From 2-02-FULL-48-14 sp964356195 (GTDB taxonomy: Bacteria > Patescibacteriota > Gracilibacteria > UBA1369 > 2-02-FULL-48-14), in assembly GCA_964356195.1 (NCBI GenBank), contig CAYHGP010000010.1, forward strand, positions 1-36,481: DNA of 36,481 nt, read 5' to 3'. The stretch's first letter is position 1, and the number at the start of each line of letters is the position of its first letter. The position numbers were made by a program, and so were the translations under genes. Under the pieces are notes generated by a model. It made no database searches, had not been told where the DNA came from, and saw only the letters and a list, made by a program, of their open reading frames with translations. Positions 22,581 through 30,426 of the stretch are shown piece by piece.

Positions 22581-24402
22581 TGGGGATTTCTGTGGTGTCA
22601 GTATTATCCTCAACCGGAGTGGTTTCGTCTACAGGTGCTTCTTCGGAAATTGCGCGTTGCACCACGGTGACGGTGCGAGGGTCCGGCGTAATGAAATTGC
22701 CCTTGGTATCGGTGATGCCGTGAAGAGTTACTTCGTAGCGTTCTTCAAATTGCTCACTCATGCCGGTGGTGGTGAGAATCACAGCGGATCCATCCACTCG
22801 AATGCTCACGATGCTGAGCGTATCTGTGACGTCGGAGAGGGTGAAATTGGTGTCGAGAATTTCATAGTTCAAGGGATCGCCGGCGTGTTCTGGGTTCAGC
22901 GCTTCATTGAAAACAAGTGTGATTTGGTTTAGCGCGGTGAGTTCATGGGAAACAATGCGGGGAGCGCCGTTGTCCGGAACTAATGAGAACATGAGATTGG
23001 TATCGGTGAGTAAATTGGTTTCATAGAAAGCCGTGTTCTCGCGCACATCAAAGAAGTCGGATTCCATGCTTTCACCTTCAGGAAGATGCACAATCACGCG
23101 GTAGTGATCGTTATTCGTCCCAGGTTGTTTATGAAGATGCAAAAGATAGTTGCCGTCGTTCCAAACGTATTCGGGAAGGACGTAAGAATAAACGTAGGTA
23201 ACCGATTGACCGGGATCGAGGGTGACCATTTCCCCGAGAACTTCGACGTCTTCACGGTCCTCGCTCACTGTGCCGCCCACCTCAACATTGGAGCCGAGGG
23301 GAATCATTGTGCGAAGGTAGCCGGAGTAGGGTCCACTGAGCGGCGTGTTCCAACCGCCTTCGTGGGAAAGCGTCACAGACACCGTGGCCTTCACCACGGG
23401 ATTTCCGAGGATGTCGAGTTTGTCGGTTACCGTGAGTTCGTATTGAATGTCGCGAGTCATGTAGCGGTCCGACTTCATGCCGCCGTAATTGCCTTCATTG
23501 ATGGCGAGGAAGTCCCCGAGGTCGGATTGCGGAAGAGCGCCATCCCAATTGCGGGAGTTGAAAGAACTGGCGATTCCACTCCGAGTAAAGGCGGCGAGCA
23601 GGTGTTTTTCGTTGAAAGCCTGGGCGATTTCATCACGAATGTTGAAGAGCCTCCATGGAAGGATGAAGCTTTTGAAAATGATTTTTTGGACCAGTGGCGT
23701 GGTGATGTTTTTTCGGTCGGCCAAGGCTTCTTCGCTATGACGATCGATGTCGGAAACCACGGCGGATAAAGTCTCAAAAAGATTTTGCTGCGTGAGGCTG
23801 TAATCTTCGACTTCAAGAGGTTCATAAAGACCTACAAGTCGTTCGAGGAAAGTGAAGTCTGCGGCAATGACTCCGTCCACTTGGGCATCCGGGTTAGTCA
23901 TTTGGTAGAACTCAATCAGCTTGTCTTTGGAAATGCGAAAATCGGGATCGTAATTGGCGTCGCGGAAGGTGTGGCCTTGGTAGCCTTCGTCGCTAAGCAA
24001 GGCGCTGAGGACAAGAGGCGGTTCGGTGTACTCGTGGTCGTCGATGTCGCCGTATACATCATAAAAGTCGATGCCCGCGTAGAAGCCGTGGCTGAATTTG
24101 AGAACTCCGTAAGTGGAAATGAAGCCGCCCGTGGGACGGAGTTCGTAATTGTTTTGGAAAAGCACAATGTAAGTTCGCGTGCCGAAAGGGAAACCCGTGA
24201 AAGAGGGGTAACGCCAGAACATGAAACGGAAATCGCCGAGGCAGAGCCATGCTATGAAAAGGAGGCCGGCCAGAATGACGATGACCCAGGTGAGTATTTT
24301 TCGGCTTAGCGTTTTTTTGGCTTTTGGTGCCCGATGTTCTTTTTTAGGTTCGTGAAAATGGGAAGGGGTATAAGCACTGTTGCCGTAGGTGCGGTCGTAC
24401 AT
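22573..24402 (-). CDS. DUF4012 domain-containing membrane protein
   Basis: Codes for 609 residues. A basic cytoplasmic N-terminus (1-35) and one membrane helix (about 36-56) precede a DUF4012 domain with its hallmark FQNNYELRPTGGFISTYGVL (about 82-101). The C-terminal region has an Ig-like domain of SbsA type (about 475-585; APRIVSHELTALNQITLVFNEAL, then ITDTKGNFI) and an acidic Thr/Glu-rich end. DUF4012 proteins are common in Patescibacteria and some Gram-positives and are often tied to the cell surface; their activity is not established. The gene sits between lysS-alaX and guaA. The overlap with guaA suggests shared translation. Confidence 0.85.
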   Translation of the reverse strand: MYDRTYGNSAYTPSHFHEPKKEHRAPKAKKTLSRKILTWVIVILAGLLFIAWLCLGDFRFMFWRYPSFTGFPFGTRTYIVLFQNNYELRPTGGFISTYGVLKFSHGFYAGIDFYDVYGDIDDHEYTEPPLVLSALLSDEGYQGHTFRDANYDPDFRISKDKLIEFYQMTNPDAQVDGVIAADFTFLERLVGLYEPLEVEDYSLTQQNLFETLSAVVSDIDRHSEEALADRKNITTPLVQKIIFKSFILPWRLFNIRDEIAQAFNEKHLLAAFTRSGIASSFNSRNWDGALPQSDLGDFLAINEGNYGGMKSDRYMTRDIQYELTVTDKLDILGNPVVKATVSVTLSHEGGWNTPLSGPYSGYLRTMIPLGSNVEVGGTVSEDREDVEVLGEMVTLDPGQSVTYVYSYVLPEYVWNDGNYLLHLHKQPGTNNDHYRVIVHLPEGESMESDFFDVRENTAFYETNLLTDTNLMFSLVPDNGAPRIVSHELTALNQITLVFNEALNPEHAGDPLNYEILDTNFTLSDVTDTLSIVSIRVDGSAVILTTTGMSEQFEERYEVTLHGITDTKGNFITPDPRTVTVVQRAISEEAPVDETTPVEDNTDTTEIPNE

Positions 24403-24473
24403 AGTGGGTGCGCGCTAAAATGGCTTGGCTTCATCATAAACAGCGAAATACGTTTCGTCTATTTAAAAGCGCT

Positions 24474-26807
24474 TTAATCGCGTTCTACCTCGTAGCCCAC
24501 GCGGATTTTGCCGCCTTCCATTTTGATTTTGCGGATGGTGATGTGGCCGATTTTTTGGCTGTCACGGATGGGAGTGCCTCCGCAGGCCATGCCGTAATCG
24601 TCATACATGAGTACGCGGCCTTTCTTTTTTTCGGTAAGGTGTTCCGGCACGTTGTCACACACTTTATGCATCTCGTCTTTCGTCATGAATTTGATATCCA
24701 CGGGAGGAAATTTTTTAAGTACGTCGTTGCACTTTTTCTCTAGTTCCGCTTTGAGTTTTTCTTTGTCTAACCCTTCAAGGCTGCCTTCATATTCGTCATA
24801 AGGACCCTCGGGAAAGTGGTAGCCCTTGCCGGGTTTCCAGTCGAGTTTCAGTTGCCTGATGCTGTAGTCCACAATGTGGCCGGCGGAGTGAATGCGCGCA
24901 AGGTAGAGGCGGCGCTCGGCGTCTATGAGTCCGGCGACTTCTTCCCCGACTTTGAACTTTCCGGTCTCGAAGTGGCCGATGTGATGCACTTTAAGGTTTA
25001 TAAAACGTACTTCTTCCACTTTAAAGGTGGCTGACCTGGTTTTGATGAATCCTTGATCGTAAGGCTGGCCACCCCCTTGAGGGTAGAAAGCGGTTTCGTT
25101 CAAAATCACGGTTGTGCTGGCCTCGTTTTCGACGACGTCGCTCACGATGGAGTCGAACTCGAGCAAGTCGAGCTTGTCCCAATAAAGGAGTTTGGTGAGA
25201 GGCTCTTCGGTGAATTTCGAGACGTCGCGGAGAGGCAAGGTCTTGTCTTTAGGCTTAGCCTTGCCTTGGCGCAGTTCCGCTTCCTCCTCGAGTTCTTCGG
25301 CAGTGAGACGCATGAGCGGGAAAAGTACGAGGTCGCGAAGGTTGTCTTGGCCGGTGATGAGGGTCATGAAGCGATCGATGCCAATTCCGTTCCCGGAAAT
25401 AGGCGGCATTCCGTGTTCCATGGCGGTGATGAAACGCACGTCGAGTTCCATGGCGTCTTGGTCGCCGCCGGCTTGTGCCACGGCTTGCTGAATGAAGCGT
25501 TCTTTCTGATCTACGGAGTCCACAATCTCGCTGTAGGCGTTCACCACTTCCCAAGTGTTGATGAGCAGTTGGAAAGTTTCGCAGTATTCGGGACGCTTGT
25601 CGCTGCGGCGAGCCAAAGGCTTCATGCTGGCCGGATGATTGATGACGAAACACGGCTGAACAAGGTGGGGACGGCTGACTTTTTTATAGAGATAATCGCA
25701 GAGATTTCCGTAACCCATGCTGTCCATATCGTCGAACTGGATTTTTTTCTTTTTGAGCGCGGCACGGAGAGCGGCTGCGTCGTCGGTATAGTCGTAAATG
25801 TTCACGCCACAATCTTTTTGAATGAGTTTGCCGAAGTCGAGGCGAGGCCATTTTTTAGCAAAGTCGATGTTCACCAGTTTCCCGTCGCGGGCTTTCACTT
25901 GGAGTTTGAGAGTGCCCATGATTCCCTTGATGAGGAAGCGAATCATTTTTTCGGTGAAATTCATGTTGTCCTCGTAGTTCCAGTACGCGGCGTACCATTC
26001 GAGCATAGTGAATTCCTGAAGATGAGAAGGATCCATACCTTCGTTGCGGAAAACGCGGGCGATTTCGTAGGTGCGTTCAAAGCCACCGACGATGGCCATT
26101 TTTTGTGGAAGTTCACAAGCGATGCGAAGGTACACGTCCATGTCCAAAGCGTTGTGGTGCGTGTGGAAAGGGCGGGCGGTGGCACCGGATGCTTTGGGCT
26201 CGAGGAGCGGAAATTCGAGTTCGGTGAATTCGTGCTCGTTCAAAAACTGACGAATCAAAGTAAGACAACGGCTGCGCTTTTTGAAACGGTCCATGCTCTC
26301 GTCATTCATAATGAGATCGAGGTAGCGCTGGCGGTAAATGGTTTCTTGATCGGTGACACCGTGCCATTTTTCGGGGAGAGGTCGCAGGGCCTTCCCAAGG
26401 AAGGTGAAGGTTTTTATAAGCACCGTGAGCTGGCCGTGTTTGGTGAGGAAAAGTTCCCCGCTGCAACCCAGAAAGTCGCCCATGTCGATTTGGCGAAGGA
26501 GTTTGTATTTCGTTTTTCCCAGCACTTGTTCCATGAAACAAATTTGCATCGTTCCGCTGGCGTCTTTAAGGTTTGCAAAGGCCAAGCGACCATGTTCGCG
26601 AATGGTCATGATGCGGCCGCGAATGGTGACTTGTTTTTTTGGGCCGTTTTTCAATAAAGCTTCCACGGTGCGGGGCTTTTTCTTGCCGAGCGCTAGAGCG
26701 GCTTCCACGGAATGTGTGGATTCAAAACGTGAGGGGTAAGGGTTGACTCCCGCGTGTCGTAGTTCGGCGGCCTTGCGGAGTCGATCTTGGGTTTCTTGTG
26801 AATGCAT
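24474..26807 (-). CDS. lysS: Lysyl-tRNA synthetase (class II) fused to an AlaX-type tRNA-editing domain
   Basis: Codes for 777 residues. Residues 1 to about 505 are a class II LysRS: an OB-fold anticodon domain (about 58-140), motif 1 region near 185-205, motif 2 FRNEGMDPSHLQEFT (253-267) and motif 3 GNGIGIDRFMTLITG (472-486). A Lys/Glu linker (505-530) leads to an AlaX/ThrRS-SAD-like domain (about 535-777): NETAFYPQGGGQPYD (570-584), the metal motif HSAGH (640-644) and CGGTPIRD (742-749). AlaX proteins hydrolyse wrongly charged tRNA(Ala). In the usual C-x-x-x-H ligand pair, His is Pro746 here. LysRS is normally about 500 residues and not fused in this way, so the role of the extra domain is unknown. 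The promoter (TATAAT, 8 bases before ATG) implies a leaderless message. Confidence 0.93.
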   Translation of the reverse strand: MHSQETQDRLRKAAELRHAGVNPYPSRFESTHSVEAALALGKKKPRTVEALLKNGPKKQVTIRGRIMTIREHGRLAFANLKDASGTMQICFMEQVLGKTKYKLLRQIDMGDFLGCSGELFLTKHGQLTVLIKTFTFLGKALRPLPEKWHGVTDQETIYRQRYLDLIMNDESMDRFKKRSRCLTLIRQFLNEHEFTELEFPLLEPKASGATARPFHTHHNALDMDVYLRIACELPQKMAIVGGFERTYEIARVFRNEGMDPSHLQEFTMLEWYAAYWNYEDNMNFTEKMIRFLIKGIMGTLKLQVKARDGKLVNIDFAKKWPRLDFGKLIQKDCGVNIYDYTDDAAALRAALKKKKIQFDDMDSMGYGNLCDYLYKKVSRPHLVQPCFVINHPASMKPLARRSDKRPEYCETFQLLINTWEVVNAYSEIVDSVDQKERFIQQAVAQAGGDQDAMELDVRFITAMEHGMPPISGNGIGIDRFMTLITGQDNLRDLVLFPLMRLTAEELEEEAELRQGKAKPKDKTLPLRDVSKFTEEPLTKLLYWDKLDLLEFDSIVSDVVENEASTTVILNETAFYPQGGGQPYDQGFIKTRSATFKVEEVRFINLKVHHIGHFETGKFKVGEEVAGLIDAERRLYLARIHSAGHIVDYSIRQLKLDWKPGKGYHFPEGPYDEYEGSLEGLDKEKLKAELEKKCNDVLKKFPPVDIKFMTKDEMHKVCDNVPEHLTEKKKGRVLMYDDYGMACGGTPIRDSQKIGHITIRKIKMEGGKIRVGYEVERD

Positions 26808-26815
26808 ATGTGGAG

Positions 26816-26843
26816 ATTATACATAATTTCTCAGCACCTCCAA
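26816..26843 (-). promoter_or_regulatory. Promoter of the lysS-alaX gene (leaderless)
   Basis: On the minus strand a perfect TATAAT (26821-26816) lies 8 bases before the ATG at 26807, with TTGGAG (26843-26838) 16 bp upstream. The expected start is at or beside the ATG. Confidence 0.55.
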
Positions 26844-26936
26844 CTGGGACTTGAGGGCGGACTGTTTCCATAGGCCCCTGAAAAGCTCTGGACCAATCTA
26901 TATAAAGTGTTACTATTATCTCCTTAACTAGAATTT

Positions 26937-28534
26937 ATGGCACTCGACGCTAAAGGTACCCATGCGTATGAAACAGCGGAGGGCAGCTCCATGGAAGGCC
27001 CAACCTTTAACGGTCCCCGTTCCTACACTTTCAAGCCCGGCATGACCTTGCCTATTTCCACGATGGGGAAAGACCTCCCCAACGGACTGTACTGTGAACT
27101 TCAATTTCCGGCGGGTGGTGACTGCGTGGTGGTGAGCTATGCGGGACAAAATATTGTTGTTCCTCAGGGGAACCAGGCTGTGGAAGTGGGGCCTCACCTT
27201 TCGGTGAAGTACGATCACCCCCGTGTGAAGCTCATCCCTATGATCACGTCCGGGATGTTTCGTGCCGGGATGTCTCTTCCTATGAGTTTGGAGCAGATTA
27301 AGACGGCCAAAGAGGCGATAAGTGCCTCCAAGGGTCCTGCCTTTACTATGACGATTGAAGAAGACCCTGAGGAGGAAGAAGCGAGACCCGCTTTGCCTAA
27401 AAATCCAACCTTGGTGGCGGATGCGCCGGAAGTTTTGCACACGTATCAAGATAAGGGAGACAAGTGGGTTGCGCCTCAAGACTTCGCTGATGAATTTATG
27501 ATCCTTGAGGGAGACCGTGTTTTATACACGGCACGAGTTTCCTTGAGGACGGATGGGGCCCGAGAACTTCTCCGTCCGGGCAAAGAGCCGGTGGCACTCA
27601 GCGGAAATCCTACGACGATGATTCGCGTTAAAGATGAGGGTGAAGAAGGAGGACCCGTGAAAGCCATGATTTTTATTGAAAATGGAACCGTAACCGTGCA
27701 AACACTCACTGACCATGCCCTTCAGGTGGGAAGCCGGGATCAGGTTTACAAAGAACGACTTGCGGGCATGGATAGCAAAGATCCTGTAAGCATTTCTTCG
27801 ACTTCANNNNNNNNNNNNNNNNNNNNNNNNNNNNNNNNNNNNNNNNNNNNNNNNNNNNNNNNNNNNNNNNNNNNNNNNNNNNNNNNNNNNNNNNNNNNNN
27901 NNNNNNAGAACGACTTGCGGGCATGGATAGCAAAGATCCTGTAAGCATTTCTTCGACTTCAACTATTTACCCCAAGGAAAGCGGCTTCACGACTCCTGTG
28001 GATATCCATGACCCAGAGCGCGTTATACGAATGATTCCCATGGGAAACTGGGAAGCAGGTGCAAGCGTGGTTCTTTTGGCTCGTGATGGACTGGTTAGCT
28101 TACAAAATCGATCCACTTCAAATCCTGAAATTAAAGTTACCCGTGTTACTCCCAACGGACCTGCGGTCGGCATTCAAGGCCATGCGCACGTACAACTTTT
28201 TGATGACCGTGGAAACTTAAACTTAGCGGTTATTGCTATGTCTACTGATGCCCCCATGCGTATTTCGGATTCTTTAGGAAAACCCGGGGCTCTTAAGAGA
28301 GCGACTTTGGCGGACTTGAATGGACTTACTGCCGCTCCAAGGGCCCGAAGCATCGTCCCAAGAGAGATGCCTGTAGCGCAAGTCCCTGAGACCCGCCCTT
28401 CGGATGCCGAGCTTGCGGAAAGACCTGGTTGCCTTCCTGCGCCTCTTGCGGCCTTAATTCAGGCAGCAAAGAAACGCCTTGATCGGACCTTGGCTTGGAT
28501 CAACGAAGATTCGCCCAACGACTTCGAAGACTAG
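26937..28534 (+). CDS. Hypothetical protein, split by a false scaffold gap
   Basis: The gene starts at ATG 26937 and ends at TAG 28532-28534. A run of 100 N interrupts it. The 55 bases before the gap are repeated exactly after it. If bases 27807-27961 are removed, 26937-27806 (290 codons) joins in frame to 27962-28534 (190 codons plus stop), giving a 480-residue protein; keeping them shifts the frame. The protein has no signal peptide or membrane segment. It is rich in beta-strand-like segments separated by Pro/Gly turns, with an acidic patch near 140 and a helical, basic C-terminus. The family is not recognised. It could be a structural protein made of repeated small beta domains. The stop overlaps that of dnaB on a CTAG palindrome. 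Confidence 0.75.
27752..27961. other. Assembly gap (100 N) with identical 55-bp flanks
   Basis: Bases 27807-27906 are N. The 55 bases at 27752-27806 and 27907-27961 are identical. Contigs from de Bruijn graph assemblers often share ends of exactly one k-mer, and 55 is a commonly used k. The two contigs therefore probably overlap and the gap is not real. Confidence 0.9.
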
Positions 28535-29901
28535 TCGGCGTTTGCGTAGGATTTTTGGGATGATTGGTGACGTTCGATGTCGAAGAAACGCATTTGTTCT
28601 TTTTTGAATAAGAGTTCGGCGCGGCCCACTGTGCCGTGGCGGTGTTTGCGGACGTAGATGTCGGTCATGCCGGGGCGGTCGGTGTCTTCTTCGTAATAAT
28701 CTTCGCGGTACATCATCATCACCACGTCGGCGTCTTGCTCGATGGCTCCCGATTCACGGAGGTCGGAAAGCTGGGGGATTTTGACGGGACGTTGTTCCAC
28801 GGCACGGGAGAGCTGGGAGAGGGCCATTACCGGAATGTGGAGTTCACGGGCGAGGGATTTGAGTGCGCGGGAAATTTCGGAAATTTCTTGCACACGGTTG
28901 GTCACGTTGAAGCCGCCTTGCCCCACAGACATAAGCTGGAGGTAATCCACAATCAGAATGTCGAGACCGTGTTCCATTTGGAGGCGGCGGGCTTTGGCTC
29001 GGAGCTCGGAAATGGAGGAGCCGGAGGAATCGTCTATGAAAATTTTGCAGTTGTTGAGCTGGTCCATAACTTGGCCCATGCGCATGAAATCGTCTTGAGT
29101 GAGCTGGCCGGTGCGCATCTTCCAACTGTCCACGGCAAGCAAGGAAACAAAAAGACGTTCCACGAGTTGTTCTTTGGACATTTCCAAAGAAATCACGCCC
29201 ACGGTTTTGCCTTTGAGCGCGATGTTCATTCCCATATTGAGCGCAAACGCGGTTTTTCCCATGGAAGGACGGGCGGCCAGAATGATGAGGTCTGAAGGCT
29301 GAAGACCGGTGAGGATGTGGTCGACGCCCTCGAAACCCGTGGAGAGTCCTTTGTATTTTTCGGCGGCTTCGGGGTCGTGAAGGTCGGAGATTTTTTCGTA
29401 AGTTCCTCCGAGAATATCTTTAATATGCACGAAGCGGTTGCGCATGAAATTTTGCGTCACTTTGAAAAGTTCCTGTTCCGCTCGGTCCACAAGTTCGTTC
29501 ACATCTTCTTCCTCTTTGAATCCCAAAGCGGCGATGTTGGCGCCCGCGGTGGCAAGTTTTCGCAGAGTTGATTTTTGCTTAACAATGAAGGCGTACTGGT
29601 AGACGTGGGAGGCCGTGAGGACTTCGTTGCAGACTTCTTCGAGGTAGGTTTGTCCGCCTACGGCGTCCAAATGTCCATTGTCCTTGAGCCAGGTTTTTAC
29701 GGTCAGCAAGTCGATGGGCGAGCGCTTCGCGAAAAGCTCCAAAACTCCGGCATAAATAATGCCGTTGATGTCGTAGTAAAAATCTTCCGGGTGCAAGAAA
29801 TCCGCAATTTTGAGGATGGCGTTTTTTTCAATCATCACCGAACCCAGCACCGATCTTTCGGCTTCTACGCTGTGTGGAGGAACTCGGATGTCTTGAGCCA
29901 T
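28531..29901 (-). CDS. dnaB: Replicative DNA helicase DnaB
   Basis: Codes for 456 residues, the usual DnaB length. DnaB is the hexameric ATP-driven helicase that opens the fork ahead of DNA polymerase. The N-terminal domain starts PPHSVEAERSVLGSVM (8-23). The RecA-like C-terminal domain has Walker A ARPSMGKT (210-217), EMSKEQLVERL, a Walker B strand ending DYLQLM, and the SDLRESGAIEQDADVV motif with downstream YVRKHRHGT. No intein is present. The gene stands alone on the minus strand, divergent from yraN. Its stop TAG overlaps the stop of the convergent hypothetical gene. No clear promoter is seen; the bases before the ATG are a G/C run. Confidence 0.97.
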   Translation of the reverse strand: MAQDIRVPPHSVEAERSVLGSVMIEKNAILKIADFLHPEDFYYDINGIIYAGVLELFAKRSPIDLLTVKTWLKDNGHLDAVGGQTYLEEVCNEVLTASHVYQYAFIVKQKSTLRKLATAGANIAALGFKEEEDVNELVDRAEQELFKVTQNFMRNRFVHIKDILGGTYEKISDLHDPEAAEKYKGLSTGFEGVDHILTGLQPSDLIILAARPSMGKTAFALNMGMNIALKGKTVGVISLEMSKEQLVERLFVSLLAVDSWKMRTGQLTQDDFMRMGQVMDQLNNCKIFIDDSSGSSISELRAKARRLQMEHGLDILIVDYLQLMSVGQGGFNVTNRVQEISEISRALKSLARELHIPVMALSQLSRAVEQRPVKIPQLSDLRESGAIEQDADVVMMMYREDYYEEDTDRPGMTDIYVRKHRHGTVGRAELLFKKEQMRFFDIERHQSSQKSYANAD

Positions 29902-29920
29902 AAGGGGGGGGATGGGAAGA

Positions 29921-30012
29921 CTCGGCGTCGCCGAGTGGTAGGGGATTCAGTTTGGCATAGCTGCACGGCTGCCGCAAGCGGACTTTGGGGTGCCAGGTTG
30001 TGCGCGCGCACA
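29921..30012. repeat. Two palindromes in the dnaB-yraN intergenic region
   Basis: CTCGGCG-T-CGCCGAG (29921-29935) is a 7-bp palindrome nearly the same as that after tRNA-Leu (7636-7650). TGTGCGCGCGCACA (29999-30012) is a perfect 14-bp palindrome of alternating purine and pyrimidine. CCGC-AA-GCGG lies between them. These could be regulator sites or REP-like sequences; no T runs follow. Confidence 0.4.
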
Positions 30013-30052
30013 GAATCAATTGACGCGACATATTTTCATTCCAGCAAGGATG

Positions 30053-30058
30053 TAAAAT
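30053..30058 (+). promoter_or_regulatory. -10 element of yraN (leaderless)
   Basis: TAAAAT ends 6 bases before the yraN ATG, so transcription would begin at or beside the start codon. No good -35 at the right distance was found; a TTGACG (30020-30025) is too far away. Confidence 0.35.
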
Positions 30059-30064
30059 GAAAGT

Positions 30065-30418
30065 ATGTCTATTTATGATTTTGGCTTGGCGATGGAGGAG
30101 AAGGCGGCTCAGTACCTCGAGTCGGTGAGGGGCTGGCGAGTGATTGCGAGGCGGGTCAGGTTTCGTGAAGGAGAAATTGACCTGATTGCGGAGACACCGG
30201 AGCAGGAGCTGCGATTCGTGGAAGTGAAGGGCCGAAGGAACGAAAAATTCGGGGGTGTTGTCGAAGCAGTGACAACACATAAATTACAGCGACTCAGGCG
30301 GGCAGTTTACAGATGGAGAATGGCCTCCGGAGACCGGCGGACGGGCCTGTTTTATTTTGTGGGAATTTTGGAAACCGGCGAAGGAGCGTTCACAATAGAG
30401 GAGCACTATCTTGAATAA
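30065..30418 (+). CDS. yraN: YraN family (UPF0102) endonuclease-like protein
   Basis: Codes for 117 residues, the normal family length. It has the PD-(D/E)xK-type nuclease core: helix GLAMEEKAAQYLE (7-19), GEIDLIA (36-42) with Asp39, and FVEVKGR (51-57) with Glu53 and Lys55, followed by a basic helix (THKLQRLRRAVYRW). YraN proteins are predicted nucleases often found beside rnhB or comM genes. Here comM follows after 8 bp on the same strand, so the pair probably shares a message and acts in DNA processing. No Shine-Dalgarno is present. Confidence 0.9.
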   Translation: MSIYDFGLAMEEKAAQYLESVRGWRVIARRVRFREGEIDLIAETPEQELRFVEVKGRRNEKFGGVVEAVTTHKLQRLRRAVYRWRMASGDRRTGLFYFVGILETGEGAFTIEEHYLE

Positions 30419-30426
30419 TTCTAAAT

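Noticed and set aside
23086..24309. Plus-strand open frames opposite the DUF4012 gene
   Set aside because: Antisense shadows with no recognisable motif; the minus-strand DUF4012 gene accounts for the region.
25053..26657. Plus-strand open frame of 534 codons opposite lysS-alaX
   Set aside because: It is an antisense shadow of a strongly supported gene. Its protein is low in family signals and has a composition forced by the other strand.
27752..27961. A 55-bp direct repeat as a biological repeat or duplication
   Set aside because: The copies lie exactly at the two edges of a run of N, and the frame is restored by merging them, so a contig overlap explains it better.
28636..30060. Plus-strand open frames opposite dnaB, including one of 219 codons
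   Set aside because: Antisense to a certain dnaB gene, His/Val-rich and without family features.
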